Shown here: positions 35,586-45,032 of the stretch, one piece after another
Layout of the letters: each line of letters opens with the position of its first letter
Position numbering within the stretch: the stretch's first letter is position 1
Assembly (NCBI RefSeq): GCF_009709575.1
Contig: NZ_WIXO01000001.1
Coordinates: 1,240,001 to 1,304,000, forward strand
From: Streptomyces taklimakanensis
GTDB lineage: Bacteria > Actinomycetota > Actinomycetes > Streptomycetales > Streptomycetaceae
Length of the DNA stretch: 64,000 nucleotides
Reading direction: 5' to 3'
The notes under the pieces: model-generated
What the model saw: only the letters and a program-made list of their open reading frames with translations
Database searches by the model: none
What the model was told of the DNA's origin: nothing
Program-made: the position numbers and the translations under genes

Positions 35586-38500
35586 TCAGCCCGCCAGGCA
35601 GGAGGGCCCGAGCAGCGCCTTGAGGTCGCCGAAGAGCGCCGGGTCCGCGGTGACCCGGTGCCGGTCCAGGCGGAGCACCGTCGTCTTGCGGCCGCCCTGG
35701 AGCCTGACCCGCACCTCCGTGGAGCCGCGGTGGTGGGTGAGCACCTCGCCCAGCCTCTCCACCAGCGGCGGGGTCACCTTGACCGCGGGGATGGTGATGG
35801 TGACGGGCGCGTCCGAGGCGACGTCCGACAGGTCGGGGACCATCAGTTCCATGGCGACCAGCCTGGGCACGTCCTCCCGCTTGTCCAGCCGCCCCTTGAC
35901 GAAGACCACGGCGTCCTCCACCAGCTGGGTGGAGACCAGCTGGTAGGTGGCGGGGAAGAACATGCAGTCGATCGAGCCCGCCAGGTCCTCGACGGTGGCG
36001 ATCGCCCAGGCGTTGCCCTGCTTGGTCATCTTCCGCTGGAGGCCGGAGATGATGCCGCCGATGGTGACGATCGACCCGTCGGCGAAGTCGCCGCCGGTGA
36101 GCTGGGAGATCGCCGCGTCGGTCTTGTCGGCCAGGACGTGTTCCAGTCCGAACAGCGGGTGGTCGGAGACATAGAGGCCGAGCATCTCCCGCTCCTGCGC
36201 GAGCAGGTAGCTCTTGTCCCACTCCTCGGCGGAGAACTCCACGTCCATGCCGAAGCCCGGACCGCTGTCGGCCGAGTCGTCGCCCATCCCGCCGAACAGG
36301 TCGAACTGTCCCTCGGCCTCCTTCCGCTTGATCTGCACCACGTTGTCGATCATCGACTCGAAGTGCGCGGTCAGCCCCTTGCGGGTGTGCCCCAGGTTGT
36401 CGAAGGCCCCCGCCTTGATCAGCGACTCGACGGTGCGCTTGTTGCACACCACCGCGTCCACCTTGTCGAGGAAGTCCGGGAAGGAGGTGTACTTCCCCTT
36501 GGCCTTGCGGCAGGCGACGATCGAGTCCACCACGTTCTGGCCGACGTTGCGCACGGCGGTCAGGCCGAAGACGATCGTGTCGTCGCCGCGCGGGGTGAAG
36601 TTCGCCTCCGACTCGTTGACGTCCGGCGGCAGCACCTTGATGCCCATGCGGCGGCACTCGTTGAGGTAGACCGCCGACTTGTCCTTGTCGTCGCGGACGG
36701 AGGTCAGCAGGGCGGCCATGTACTCGGCCGGGTAGTTCGCCTTGAGGTAGGCCGTCCAGTAGGAGACCAGTCCGTACGCCGAGGAGTGCGCCTTGTTGAA
36801 GGCGTATCCGGCGAAGGGCACCAGCACGTCCCACACGGCCTGGATGGCCTCGTCGGAGTAGCCCTTCTCGCGGGCGCCCTTCTGGAAGTTGACGAACTCG
36901 GCGTCCAGGACCTCCTTCTTCTTCTTGCCCATCGCCCGGCGCAGCAGGTCGGCCTGGCCGAGGCTGTAGCCGGCGAGCACCTGGGCGGCCTTCTGCACCT
37001 GCTCCTGGTAGACGATCAGGCCGTAGGTGACGTCGAGGACCTCCTTGAGGGGCTCCTCCAGCTCCGGGTGGATCGGCGTGATCTCCTGCTGCCCGTTCTT
37101 GCGCAGCGCGTAGTTGATGTGGGAGTTCATGCCCATCGGGCCGGGCCGGTACAGGGCCGAGACCGCGGAGATGTCCTCGAAGTTGTCGGGCTTCATCATG
37201 CGCAGCAGGGAGCGCATGGGGCCGCCGTCGAACTGGAAGACGCCCAGGGTGTCGCCGCGCTGGAGCAGTTCGAAGGTCTTGGGGTCGTCCAGCGACAGGT
37301 CGAGCAGGGTGATGTCGACGCCCTTGTTGTCCTTCACGAGCTTGACGGCGTCGTCCATGATCGTGAGGTTGCGCAGGCCCAGGAAGTCCATCTTCAGCAG
37401 GCCCAGCGACTCGCAGGTGGGGTAGTCCCACTGGGTCACCACCGCGCCGTCGTTCTTGGGGCTGAAGACCGGCACGTGATCGACCAGCCGCTCGCTGGAC
37501 ATGATCACGCCCGCCGCGTGCACGCCCATCTGCCGGACCAGGCCCTCGATGCCGCGCGCGGTGTCGATGACCTTCTTCACGTCCGGCTCGTTCTCGTACA
37601 TCGACCGCACCTCGGCCGCCTCGCTGTAGCGGGGGTGCTCGGGGTCGGTGATGCCCGACAGCGGGATGCCCTTGCCCAGGACGTCGGCGGGCATCGCCTT
37701 GGTGATGCGGTCCCCCATCGCGTACGGGTACCCCAGGACGCGGGCGGAGTCCTTGATCGCGGCCTTCGCCTTGATCGTCCCGTACGTGCCGATCTGGGCC
37801 ACCTTGTCGGCGCCGTACTTCTCGGTCACGTAGCGGATGACCTCACCACGCCTGCGCTCGTCGAAGTCGATGTCGACATCGGGCATGGAGACGCGCTCGG
37901 GGTTGAGGAACCGCTCGAAGATCAGTCCGTGGTCGATCGGGTCGAGGTCGGTGATGCCCATGGCGTACGCCACGATCGAGCCCGCCGCGGAGCCTCGCCC
38001 GGGGCCGACGGCGATGCCGTTGTTCTTGGCCCACATGATGAAGTCGGCGACGACGAGGAAGTAGCCGGGGAACCCCATCTGGACGATGACGTCCATCTCG
38101 TAGTCGGCCTGCTTCTGCCGGTCCTCGGGGATGCCGCCCGGGTACCGGCGCCGCATGCCGCGCCGGACCTCCTCACGGAACCAGGACTCCTCGGTGTGCC
38201 CCTCGGGGACGGGGAAGCGGGGCATCAGGTCCCGCTTCTCGAACCAGCCGGTGGTGTCGATCTGCTCCGCGACCAGGAGGGTGTTGCGGCAGCCCTCCTG
38301 CCAGGCGTCGGAGGAGTCGACGGCGTACATCTCCTCCGTGGACTTCAGGTAGTAGCCCGCGCCGTTGAACCGGAAGCGGTCCGGGTCGGAGAGGTTCTTG
38401 CCGGTCTGGATGCACAGCAGCGCGTCGTGGGCCTCGGCCTCGTGGGAGTAGGTGTAGTGGCTGTCGTTGGTGACCAGCGGCGGGATGCCCAGCTTCTTCC

Positions 38501-39128
38501 CGATCTCCAGCAGCCCGTCGCGGACCTGGCGCTCGATGTCGATGCCGTGGTCCATCAGCTCCAGGAAGTAACGGTCCTTGCCGAAGATGTCCTGGTAGTC
38601 GGCGGCGGCCTTGAGGGCCTCGTCGAACTGGCCGAGCCGCAGCCTGGTCTGCACCTCGCCCGAGGGGCAGCCGGTGGAGGCGATCAGGCCCTCGGAGAAC
38701 TCGGCGATCATCTCCCGGTCGGTGCGGGGCCACTTGACGAAGAACCCCTCCATGTACGCGTCGGAGGAGAGCCGGAAGAGGTTGTGGAGACCGGTCTTGT
38801 TCGAGGCCCAGATCGTCTTGTGGGTGTAACCGCCGGAGCCGGAGACGTCGTCGCGCTTCTGGTGGGGCTGTCCCCACTGGACGCGCCGCTTGTACCGCCG
38901 CGACTGGGGGGCGACGTACGCCTCGATCCCGATGATCGGCGTGACGCCCGCCTTGGTGGCGTGCTGGAAGAAGTCGTAGGCGCCGTGGAGGTTGCCGTGG
39001 TCGGTCATGGCGATGTGCGTCATGCCCATCTCCTGACACGCCTCGAACATGTCCTGCAGCCGCGCGGCACCGTCCAGCAACGAGTACTGGGTGTGTACGT
39101 GCAGGTGCGTGAACGGCGGTTTGGCCAC
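35586..39128 (-). CDS. dnaE: DNA polymerase III alpha subunit (replicative)
   Basis: 1180 aa, full length. N-terminal PHP domain: HLHVHTQYSLLDGAARL and TDHGNLHGAYDFF. Polymerase palm: PDVDIDFDERRRGEVI (about residues 415-430) with the catalytic Asp pair and the third Asp in GLLKMDFLGLRNL. GVHAAGVIMS is in the fingers region, followed by a helix-hairpin-helix region and an OB fold (VTIGGIISGLQRKMTK) near the C-terminus. GTG 39128 has GGAGG 9 nt upstream; the frame open to 39299 lacks a better start. Transcribed alone, away from the divergent membrane gene. Confidence 0.98.
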   Translation of the reverse strand: MAKPPFTHLHVHTQYSLLDGAARLQDMFEACQEMGMTHIAMTDHGNLHGAYDFFQHATKAGVTPIIGIEAYVAPQSRRYKRRVQWGQPHQKRDDVSGSGGYTHKTIWASNKTGLHNLFRLSSDAYMEGFFVKWPRTDREMIAEFSEGLIASTGCPSGEVQTRLRLGQFDEALKAAADYQDIFGKDRYFLELMDHGIDIERQVRDGLLEIGKKLGIPPLVTNDSHYTYSHEAEAHDALLCIQTGKNLSDPDRFRFNGAGYYLKSTEEMYAVDSSDAWQEGCRNTLLVAEQIDTTGWFEKRDLMPRFPVPEGHTEESWFREEVRRGMRRRYPGGIPEDRQKQADYEMDVIVQMGFPGYFLVVADFIMWAKNNGIAVGPGRGSAAGSIVAYAMGITDLDPIDHGLIFERFLNPERVSMPDVDIDFDERRRGEVIRYVTEKYGADKVAQIGTYGTIKAKAAIKDSARVLGYPYAMGDRITKAMPADVLGKGIPLSGITDPEHPRYSEAAEVRSMYENEPDVKKVIDTARGIEGLVRQMGVHAAGVIMSSERLVDHVPVFSPKNDGAVVTQWDYPTCESLGLLKMDFLGLRNLTIMDDAVKLVKDNKGVDITLLDLSLDDPKTFELLQRGDTLGVFQFDGGPMRSLLRMMKPDNFEDISAVSALYRPGPMGMNSHINYALRKNGQQEITPIHPELEEPLKEVLDVTYGLIVYQEQVQKAAQVLAGYSLGQADLLRRAMGKKKKEVLDAEFVNFQKGAREKGYSDEAIQAVWDVLVPFAGYAFNKAHSSAYGLVSYWTAYLKANYPAEYMAALLTSVRDDKDKSAVYLNECRRMGIKVLPPDVNESEANFTPRGDDTIVFGLTAVRNVGQNVVDSIVACRKAKGKYTSFPDFLDKVDAVVCNKRTVESLIKAGAFDNLGHTRKGLTAHFESMIDNVVQIKRKEAEGQFDLFGGMGDDSADSGPGFGMDVEFSAEEWDKSYLLAQEREMLGLYVSDHPLFGLEHVLADKTDAAISQLTGGDFADGSIVTIGGIISGLQRKMTKQGNAWAIATVEDLAGSIDCMFFPATYQLVSTQLVEDAVVFVKGRLDKREDVPRLVAMELMVPDLSDVASDAPVTITIPAVKVTPPLVERLGEVLTHHRGSTEVRVRLQGGRKTTVLRLDRHRVTADPALFGDLKALLGPSCLAG

Positions 39129-39411
39129 GACGGAAGACCTCCAACGAGCGGGTGTGCGGCGGTTCCCTGAACGGGTCCGAAGTCTACGTCGCCGGACCGG
39201 TCCCGCCCCTCCACGACCCTCCGCCCCGGCCGTCCCACGCGTGGGGCACGCTCTCTTCCCCCGCGCACCTCGCGCGCCCGCGCGCGCACCACACCGCACC
39301 CCTGTGCGGACACCGGTGCGCGGGCCGCGGACCCCCGAGCGGCGTTGCGATCGTCACCCGTGCCCGTTCTTTAGGCCCGTCTTAGCGCAACGCATGGCAC
39401 ACTCGGCTGCG

Positions 39412-40104
39412 ATGGACAGGACCGGCACCCCCGACACGGGTCTTCGAGCGGTACGCGCCGCGGTCTTCACCGCGCTGTGCCTCGCCCTGTCCTCGGGCGC
39501 CCACGTACTGCTCACGGCCGAGCCCCTGCCGTACGCGCCGCTCCTGCTGGTCGGCGCGGCGGTCTTCGCGATCGCCTTCGCGCTGGCCGGGCGGGAACGG
39601 GGCTACTGGTCGATCGCGGGCCTGCTGGTGCCGTTGGAACTGGCGGCCGACACCGTCTTCACCACCGGCCAGCACACCTGTTACGGACAGGCCGGCGGTC
39701 CCGTCGCCGGGCCGTTGCGCGCCCTGGGCCTGGACCTGTTGTGCGCGGGCGGCGACTTCGGCACGCCCCTGGCGCGGATGGCCGCTCCCGGCTCCTCCCC
39801 GCTCCCCGTGGCCGCCCATCCGGCGGCGCCCTGGTTGCTGCTGGCCGCGCACGTGGCCGTGGGCCTGGCGGCCGCCGCCTGGCTGCGCCGCGGTGACGCC
39901 GCGCTCGCCAGGCTGCTGCGCGCCGCGGCGGTCGCCGTCTTCCGGCCGCTGCTGCTGGCGGCCACCGTCCTGTCCGCGCCGCACGCGTCCTCCGGTCGCG
40001 GCTTCCGCCCGGCCTCCGGCCCCACGGTGCCGCGCGCGCTCCCGCTGCTGGTCCACTCCGTCGTGCGACGGGGACCTCCGTGCCCGGTGGCCGTCGCCGC
40101 CTGA
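39412..40104 (+). CDS. Hypothetical multi-pass membrane protein
   Basis: 230 aa with about five hydrophobic segments (VFTALCLALSSGAHVLL; YAPLLLVGAAVFAIAFALA; WSIAGLLVPLELAAD; PWLLLAAHVAVGLAAAAWL; VAVFRPLLLAATVLSA). CYGQAGG and LLCAGGDFG carry single cysteines. No family function known. Start is uncertain: ATG 39412 or ATG 39394 (six residues more); neither has a ribosome site, so it may be leaderless. It precedes the DsbA-like gene by 48 nt. Confidence 0.78.
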   Translation: MDRTGTPDTGLRAVRAAVFTALCLALSSGAHVLLTAEPLPYAPLLLVGAAVFAIAFALAGRERGYWSIAGLLVPLELAADTVFTTGQHTCYGQAGGPVAGPLRALGLDLLCAGGDFGTPLARMAAPGSSPLPVAAHPAAPWLLLAAHVAVGLAAAAWLRRGDAALARLLRAAAVAVFRPLLLAATVLSAPHASSGRGFRPASGPTVPRALPLLVHSVVRRGPPCPVAVAA

Positions 40105-40152
40105 GCACCACCGTCCCCACGCATACGCACACGACACGGAGAACACACCCCC

Positions 40153-40950
40153 ATGAGCAAGCGCAACAGCCAGGAAGCCAAGCGCGCCGCCCGCGAGCGG
40201 CTGCGGGTCGAGCGCGAGAAGCAGGCCAAGAAGGAGAAGCTCCGCCGCCAGCTGATCGTCGCCGCCTCGATCGTCGCGATCCTCGCGGTCGCCGGCGGCA
40301 TCGGATTCGCCGTCGCCAACATGGAGCGCGGCGGCAGCGACAAGTCCTGGGAGGACGTCGCCGACCGGAAGCTGGTGGAGCCCGCCAACGCCTCCGGCGA
40401 GAACGGCACGACCGTGGTCGTCGGTGGCGAGGACGCGAAGAAGACCATCGACGTCTACGAGGACATGCGCTGCCCGGCCTGCGCCAACTTCGAGCGGCAG
40501 CTCGGCGAGCCCCTCAAGCAGGGCGCCGAGGACGGCAAGTACAAGCTGCAGATCCACCTCGGCAGCATCATCGACGGCAACATGGGCGGGAACGGCTCCA
40601 AGAACGCCATCAGCGCGCTGGGCGCCGCGCTCGACGTGAGCACCGAGGCCTTCAGCGAGTACCACTCCCTGCTGTACTCCTCCGAGCACCACCCGGCGGA
40701 GACCGAGGACAAGTTCGCCGACAACGAGTACCTGCTCGACGTCGCGGAGAACGTCGAGGCGCTGAAGGACAACGCGGAGTTCGAGACGGCCGTCAAGGAG
40801 GGCACCTACGACAAGTGGGCCCTGGAGATGGTCGACAGCTTCAACGAGGCCGGCATCCAGGGCACGCCCACCGTCCGGATCGACGGCAAGGACGTCGAGG
40901 TCTCCAAGCTGCCCGAGGAGCTGGGGAAGCTGGGCGTCAAGCTCGGGTGA
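40153..40950 (+). CDS. DsbA-like thioredoxin-fold protein, membrane-anchored
   Basis: 265 aa. Basic N-terminus (KRAARERLRVEREKQAKKEKLRR), one membrane helix (LIVAASIVAILAVAGGIGFAV), then a DsbA/thioredoxin_4 domain. DVYEDMRCPACANFERQ has the CPAC active site, and GIQGTPTVRIDGK contains the cis-Pro loop. It probably oxidises or isomerises disulfides in exported proteins. Ends before a strong terminator. Confidence 0.92.
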   Translation: MSKRNSQEAKRAARERLRVEREKQAKKEKLRRQLIVAASIVAILAVAGGIGFAVANMERGGSDKSWEDVADRKLVEPANASGENGTTVVVGGEDAKKTIDVYEDMRCPACANFERQLGEPLKQGAEDGKYKLQIHLGSIIDGNMGGNGSKNAISALGAALDVSTEAFSEYHSLLYSSEHHPAETEDKFADNEYLLDVAENVEALKDNAEFETAVKEGTYDKWALEMVDSFNEAGIQGTPTVRIDGKDVEVSKLPEELGKLGVKLG

Positions 40951-40998
40951 CCCGGGGTCCGGGCCGACCGGACCCTCCGCCCACGCCCCCTCGCACGA

Positions 40999-41042
40999 CC
41001 GGCCCGGCGCCCGCCGCACCCCCGCGGTGGGCGCCGGGCCGG
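40999..41042 (+). terminator. Strong terminator after the DsbA-like gene
   Basis: Perfect 14-bp stem (40999-41012 with 41029-41042); the 16-nt loop can pair further internally. Confidence 0.85.
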
Positions 41043-41206
41043 GCCCGTTCCGGGCGGCACACGGCGGCACCACGACGGCGCCACGACGGCACCGCGGCGT
41101 ACCGGAAGGAGGCCGGATCGGGACCTTTGGCGCTCTTTTCGGCCAACGGTCTGCGACGGCTCGGCGAACTCCCGCACACGCTCTGTCCGTTGACTCTACC
41201 GGCGCG

Positions 41207-41220
41207 TAACATCTGCCGCC
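41207..41220 (+). promoter_or_regulatory. Proposed phoD -10 element (leaderless)
   Basis: TAACAT at 41207-41212 ends 8 nt before the GTG start. No -35 match lies at the right distance, which would fit activator-dependent (e.g. PhoP) transcription, but I could not find a convincing PHO-box pair. Confidence 0.35.
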
Positions 41221-42894
41221 GTGACCGACACCCACACCACTTCCCACGACGTCACCCGCCTCCCCGCGCCCACCCGGCGCACCGTCGTCGTCGCCGGCGC
41301 CGCCGGCGCCGCGCTGCTGCCGCTGACCGGCCGGCGCGCCCGTGCCGCCGACGGCACCGCCGCCGACACCCCCGTCTTCGCCCACGGCGTCGCCTCCGGC
41401 GACCCCCTGCCCGACGGCGTCCTGCTGTGGACCCGCGTCACCCCCGTCCCCGAGGCCACCCCCGGCTCCGGCACCGGCCCGGCCGTGGAGGTCGCCTGGG
41501 AGGTGGCCGAGGATCCCGGCTTCACCTCCGTCGTCACGTCCGGCCGCACCACCGCCACGGCCGCCTCCGACCACACCGTCAAGGCCGACGTGCGCGGACT
41601 GCGTCCGGCCACCGAGTACCACTACCGCTTCTCCGTCGCCGGCACCCGCTCCCCCGTCGGGCGCACCCGCACCGCGCCCGCCGACGGCACCACGGCCGAC
41701 CGGGTCCGCTTCGGGGTGGTGTCCTGTTCCCACTACGAGAGCGGCTTCTTCACCGCCTACCGCCACCTGGCCGCCCGCGACGACCTCGACGCCGTCCTGC
41801 ACCTGGGCGACTACATCTACGAGTACGGCAAGGGCGAGTTCCCGTTGAAGGACGGCGTCGTCCGCGAGATGCGGCCCGTCCACGAGACCGTCACCCTCGC
41901 CGACTACCGGCAGCGCCACGCCCACTACAAGTCCGACCCGGACCTCGCGGCCCTGCACGCCGCCCACCCGGTGATCGCGATCTGGGACGACCACGAGGTG
42001 GCCAACGACACCTGGTCCGGCGGTGCCGAGAACCACACCCCCGGCGCCGAGGGCGACTGGGCGGCGCGCGCGAGGGCGGCCCGGCAGGCGTACTTCGAGT
42101 GGATGCCGGTGCGGCCCTCGGTCGAGGGCACCGTCCACCGCAGGCTGCGCTTCGGCGACCTGGCCGACCTCCACCTGCTGGACCTGCGCTCCTTCCGCGA
42201 CCGGCAGGCGGGCTTCGGCAGCGGCGACGTGGACGACCCCGACCGCACCATCACCGGGCGCGCCCAGCTGGACTGGCTGAAGTCCTCCCTGGCGTCCTCC
42301 CCCACGCGGTGGCACCTGGTGGGCACCTCGGTGATGATCTCGCCGATGGCCTTCGGTTCCGTGCCCGCGTACCTGCTGGGGCCGCTGGCGGAGCTGCTCG
42401 GCGTCCCGCGCGAGGGGCTGGCCGTCAACGTCGACCAGTGGGACGGATACACCGACGACCGCCGTGAGCTGCTGACCCACCTGCGCGAGAGCGGCATCGA
42501 CAACACCGTCTTCCTCACCGGCGACATCCACATGGCGTTCGCAAGCGACGTGCCGGTGCGGGCGGCGACGTACCCGCTGCAGAGGCCGGTCGCCACCGAG
42601 TTCGTGGTCACCTCGGTGACCTCCGACAACCTCGACGACTTCCTGAGGGTGCCGGCCCACACCGTCTCCTCCGTCGCGGAGGCCGCCGTGCGCGCCGCCA
42701 ACCGCCACACCAAGTGGGTCGACATGGACTCGCACGGCTACGGCGTCCTGGACGTCACCGCCGAGCGGACCCAGATGGACTACTACGCCCTGTCCGACAA
42801 GACCGACCCGCGGGCCACGGCCCACCACGTCCGGTCCTACCGCACCGGCTCGGGGACGCAGCGGGTGGAGCGCGCGGAGGGCCCCGTGCGCTGA
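41221..42894 (+). CDS. phoD: Secreted alkaline phosphatase/phosphodiesterase, PhoD family
   Basis: 557 aa. Tat signal: [18 protein letters not shown], cleavage near ARAADG. An N-terminal Fn3-like domain ([36 protein letters not shown]) precedes the PhoD metallophosphatase domain. [20 protein letters not shown] has the Cys that binds iron in this family; [24 protein letters not shown] and [10 protein letters not shown] supply the other Fe/Ca ligands. Releases phosphate from phosphodiesters outside the cell; in Streptomyces the gene is induced by phosphate starvation. Confidence 0.96.
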   Translation: MTDTHTTSHDVTRLPAPTRRTVVVAGAAGAALLPLTGRRARAADGTAADTPVFAHGVASGDPLPDGVLLWTRVTPVPEATPGSGTGPAVEVAWEVAEDPGFTSVVTSGRTTATAASDHTVKADVRGLRPATEYHYRFSVAGTRSPVGRTRTAPADGTTADRVRFGVVSCSHYESGFFTAYRHLAARDDLDAVLHLGDYIYEYGKGEFPLKDGVVREMRPVHETVTLADYRQRHAHYKSDPDLAALHAAHPVIAIWDDHEVANDTWSGGAENHTPGAEGDWAARARAARQAYFEWMPVRPSVEGTVHRRLRFGDLADLHLLDLRSFRDRQAGFGSGDVDDPDRTITGRAQLDWLKSSLASSPTRWHLVGTSVMISPMAFGSVPAYLLGPLAELLGVPREGLAVNVDQWDGYTDDRRELLTHLRESGIDNTVFLTGDIHMAFASDVPVRAATYPLQRPVATEFVVTSVTSDNLDDFLRVPAHTVSSVAEAAVRAANRHTKWVDMDSHGYGVLDVTAERTQMDYYALSDKTDPRATAHHVRSYRTGSGTQRVERAEGPVR

Positions 42895-42908
42895 TCCCGT
42901 CGCGGAGG

Positions 42909-42928
42909 GCGCGGGGGCTTCCCCGCGC
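42909..42928 (+). terminator. phoD terminator
   Basis: GCGCGGGG-N4-CCCCGCGC, 14 nt after the phoD stop. Confidence 0.75.
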
Positions 42929-42963
42929 GCCGACCCGCGCCGGCGGAGAGCCCCCGGGGCACA

Positions 42964-42983
42964 CCCGGTCCGGACGGACCGGG
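42964..42983. repeat. Hairpin in the phoD / hydrolase junction
   Basis: CCCGGTCC-N4-GGACCGGG, a perfect 8-bp inverted repeat between two other hairpins. Confidence 0.5.
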
Positions 42984-43027
42984 GACGGACGCTCCGAGCC
43001 GCCGGCAGGTCTCGGCAGCGGCGGGAC

Positions 43028-43047
43028 GGGCGGCGGGGTCGCCGCCC
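43028..43047 (-). terminator. Hydrolase-gene terminator
   Basis: GGGCGGCG-N4-CGCCGCCC, 32 bp past the stop of the leftward hydrolase gene. Confidence 0.65.
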
Positions 43048-43079
43048 GCGTCCCCGGCGTCCCGCCGCGCTCCGCCGGT

Positions 43080-43661
43080 TCAGCGCTCCGCCGACTCCGC
43101 CAGGAAGTCCAGCGCGATCCGCCAGGTCCGCTCGGCGGCCTCCGCGTCGTGGTCGGGCAGGCCGGGGTCGGTGTACAGGTGTCCGGCCCCGGCGTAGCGG
43201 TGGACCTCGACCTCCGCGCCCGCCCGCCGCATCCGCAGGTACCAGGCGTTGAGCCAGTCGTGCGGCTCGAAGGGGTCGGGGTCGGCGACGTGGAGCTGTA
43301 CCGGCAGTTCGTCGACGGAGGCGTCCTCCGGGATGTCGGAGGTGCCGTGGAGCAGCAGCAGCCCGCGCGCGCGGGTGTCGGCGAGGGCGAGGTTCTGGGC
43401 GATCGCCCCGCCGAGGGAGAACCCCGCGTACACCAGTCCCCGCTCCGAGAGGGGGGCGGTGGCGGCCACGGCCCGCCGCAGCAGGTCGTCCCGGCCGATC
43501 TCGTCCTTGATCGCCATGCCCTCCTCGACGGTGTCGGCGGTCCGCCCGTCGTACAGGTCCGGGGTGTGCACCTCGTGCCCGGCCTCCCTCAGCCGCTCTG
43601 CCGCCTCCAGGACGGCGGGGCGCAGCCCGTAGGCGGAGTGGAACATCACAACGGTGGGCAC
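43080..43661 (-). CDS. Dienelactone hydrolase family protein with a serine nucleophile
   Basis: 193-aa alpha/beta hydrolase. TVVMFHSAYGLRPAV starts the core; YAGFSLGGAIAQNLA is the nucleophile elbow, Ser replacing the Cys of classical dienelactone hydrolases. LHVADPDPFEP may supply the acid and GAGHLYTDP the catalytic His. Substrate unknown. GTG 43661 has an AAGGAAG site; the longer frame to 44096 overlaps the divergent channel gene. Confidence 0.88.
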   Translation of the reverse strand: MPTVVMFHSAYGLRPAVLEAAERLREAGHEVHTPDLYDGRTADTVEEGMAIKDEIGRDDLLRRAVAATAPLSERGLVYAGFSLGGAIAQNLALADTRARGLLLLHGTSDIPEDASVDELPVQLHVADPDPFEPHDWLNAWYLRMRRAGAEVEVHRYAGAGHLYTDPGLPDHDAEAAERTWRIALDFLAESAER

Positions 43662-43800
43662 GGTGTCACTTCCTTCGCAGGTCAGGGTCGTGATCCGGAT
43701 ACGGGCGCCGAGCCCGGGAACGGGATCCGTCCCATGGTGCCAGGTACGGTCTATGGGGTTCCCCGTCGTCGTCCGGAGTCCCCCGAGGAGTTCACAGAGC

Positions 43801-44943
43801 ATGGAGAACGTGTTGCGGCCGCTGATCGTCTTCGGCGGCGCGGTCCTCCTGGCCTTCGCCGTCGGCTGGGCGGTGGACCGGGCGCTGCGGCGCATGGACG
43901 CCCGGCACCCGGAAACCCCCATGTGGGGCCTGCTGCGCAGCGGTCGGGTGCCGCTCCAGGCGGTGGTCTTCGTCGGCCTGCTCAACGTCTTCTCCGACGA
44001 GACGCACCTGGCCCGGAACCACCGGGAGACCGTCGACCTGTGCCTGAGCCTGATACTCATCGGGGCCACCGCGTGGCTGGTGCTGCGGGCTCTCACCGCG
44101 GTGGTGGAGACGGCGTTCTCCCGCTACGCCGGACTCGCGCACGACGCGGCGCGGGTGCGACGCGTGCGCACCCAGTTGACCCTGGTGCGGCGGTTGGCGA
44201 CGACGGTGGTCGTGATCATCGCCGGAGCGGCGATGCTGTTGCGGTTCCCCGCGATGGAGAAGTTGGGCACCTCCATGCTGGCCTCCGCCGGTGTGATGGG
44301 CATCGTGGTCGGCATCGCCGCCCAGTCCACGCTGGGCAACCTCTTCGCCGGGCTCCAGATCGCCTTCGGCGACATGGTGCGCATCGGCGACACGGTGATC
44401 GTGGACGGCGAGTGGGGGAACGTCGAGGAGATCACCGTCTCCTACCTGGTGGTGCGCACCTGGGACGAGCGCCGGATCACCATGCCGGTGTCGTACTTCA
44501 CCAACAAGCCGTTCGAGAACTGGTCGCGCGGCGGCGCGCAGATGACCGGAACGGTCTACCTCCATCTGGACCACTCGGCGCCCATCTCGGCGATCCGCGC
44601 GAAGACGGAGGAGATCGTGCGCGCCAGCGACGCCTGGGACGGTCGTTCCTGGGGCCTGGTGGTGACCGACACCACACCCTCCACGATCGAGGTCCGCGCG
44701 ACGATGACGGCGCGCAACGCCGACGACATCTGGACGCTGCGCTGCGAGGTCCGCGAGCGGTTGATCACCTGGCTCCACCGGGAGCACCCCTACGCCCTGC
44801 CCCGCGTCACCACGGCACAGGCCGCGCCGGAGCCGCCGCACACCGAGCCGCTCCGGGCCGCGGAACGCGACGGCGACAGCGACAGTGACACCGGGACGGG
44901 GAACGGACGGGCGGGGATACCCGACGCCCGGAAACCGAGCTGA
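43801..44943 (+). CDS. MscS-family mechanosensitive channel
   Basis: 380 aa. Four N-terminal hydrophobic segments; the pore helix is GTSMLASAGVMGIVVGIAAQSTLGNLFAGLQIAF, with the Gly/Ala pattern of MscS TM3. DTVIVDGEWGNVEEITVSYLVVRTWDERRI is the beta domain that follows. The C-terminal 45 residues are a hydrophilic, Asp/Ser-rich tail. Opens under membrane tension on osmotic downshock. ATG 43801 with GAGGAG upstream. Confidence 0.93.
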   Translation: MENVLRPLIVFGGAVLLAFAVGWAVDRALRRMDARHPETPMWGLLRSGRVPLQAVVFVGLLNVFSDETHLARNHRETVDLCLSLILIGATAWLVLRALTAVVETAFSRYAGLAHDAARVRRVRTQLTLVRRLATTVVVIIAGAAMLLRFPAMEKLGTSMLASAGVMGIVVGIAAQSTLGNLFAGLQIAFGDMVRIGDTVIVDGEWGNVEEITVSYLVVRTWDERRITMPVSYFTNKPFENWSRGGAQMTGTVYLHLDHSAPISAIRAKTEEIVRASDAWDGRSWGLVVTDTTPSTIEVRATMTARNADDIWTLRCEVRERLITWLHREHPYALPRVTTAQAAPEPPHTEPLRAAERDGDSDSDTGTGNGRAGIPDARKPS

Positions 44944-44962
44944 GGGGGCCGGACCGGCCCCC
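44944..44962 (+). terminator. Channel-gene terminator overlapping its stop region
   Basis: GGGGGCCGG-A-CCGGCCCCC, directly after the stop at 44943. Confidence 0.65.
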
Positions 44963-44987
44963 CCGGCCCGGGGCCGTTCCGGCTTCG

Positions 44988-45013
44988 CCCCGCCGCCCGG
45001 CCGGGCGGCGGGG
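44988..45013. terminator. 26-bp perfect palindrome, convergent terminator
   Basis: Two perfect 13-bp arms (44988-45000, 45001-45013) without spacer, 20 bp past the rluD-like gene's stop. Confidence 0.7.
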
Positions 45014-45032
45014 CACGCCGCCCCTCCGTGCG

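Noticed and set aside
35658..39170. 1170-codon plus-strand frame opposite dnaE
   Set aside because: Antisense shadow; dnaE motifs on the minus strand are unambiguous.
41100..41206. PHO boxes upstream of phoD
   Set aside because: Some 11-nt segments (e.g. GGCGAACTCCC) are suggestive, but none matches the GTTCACC-type consensus well enough.
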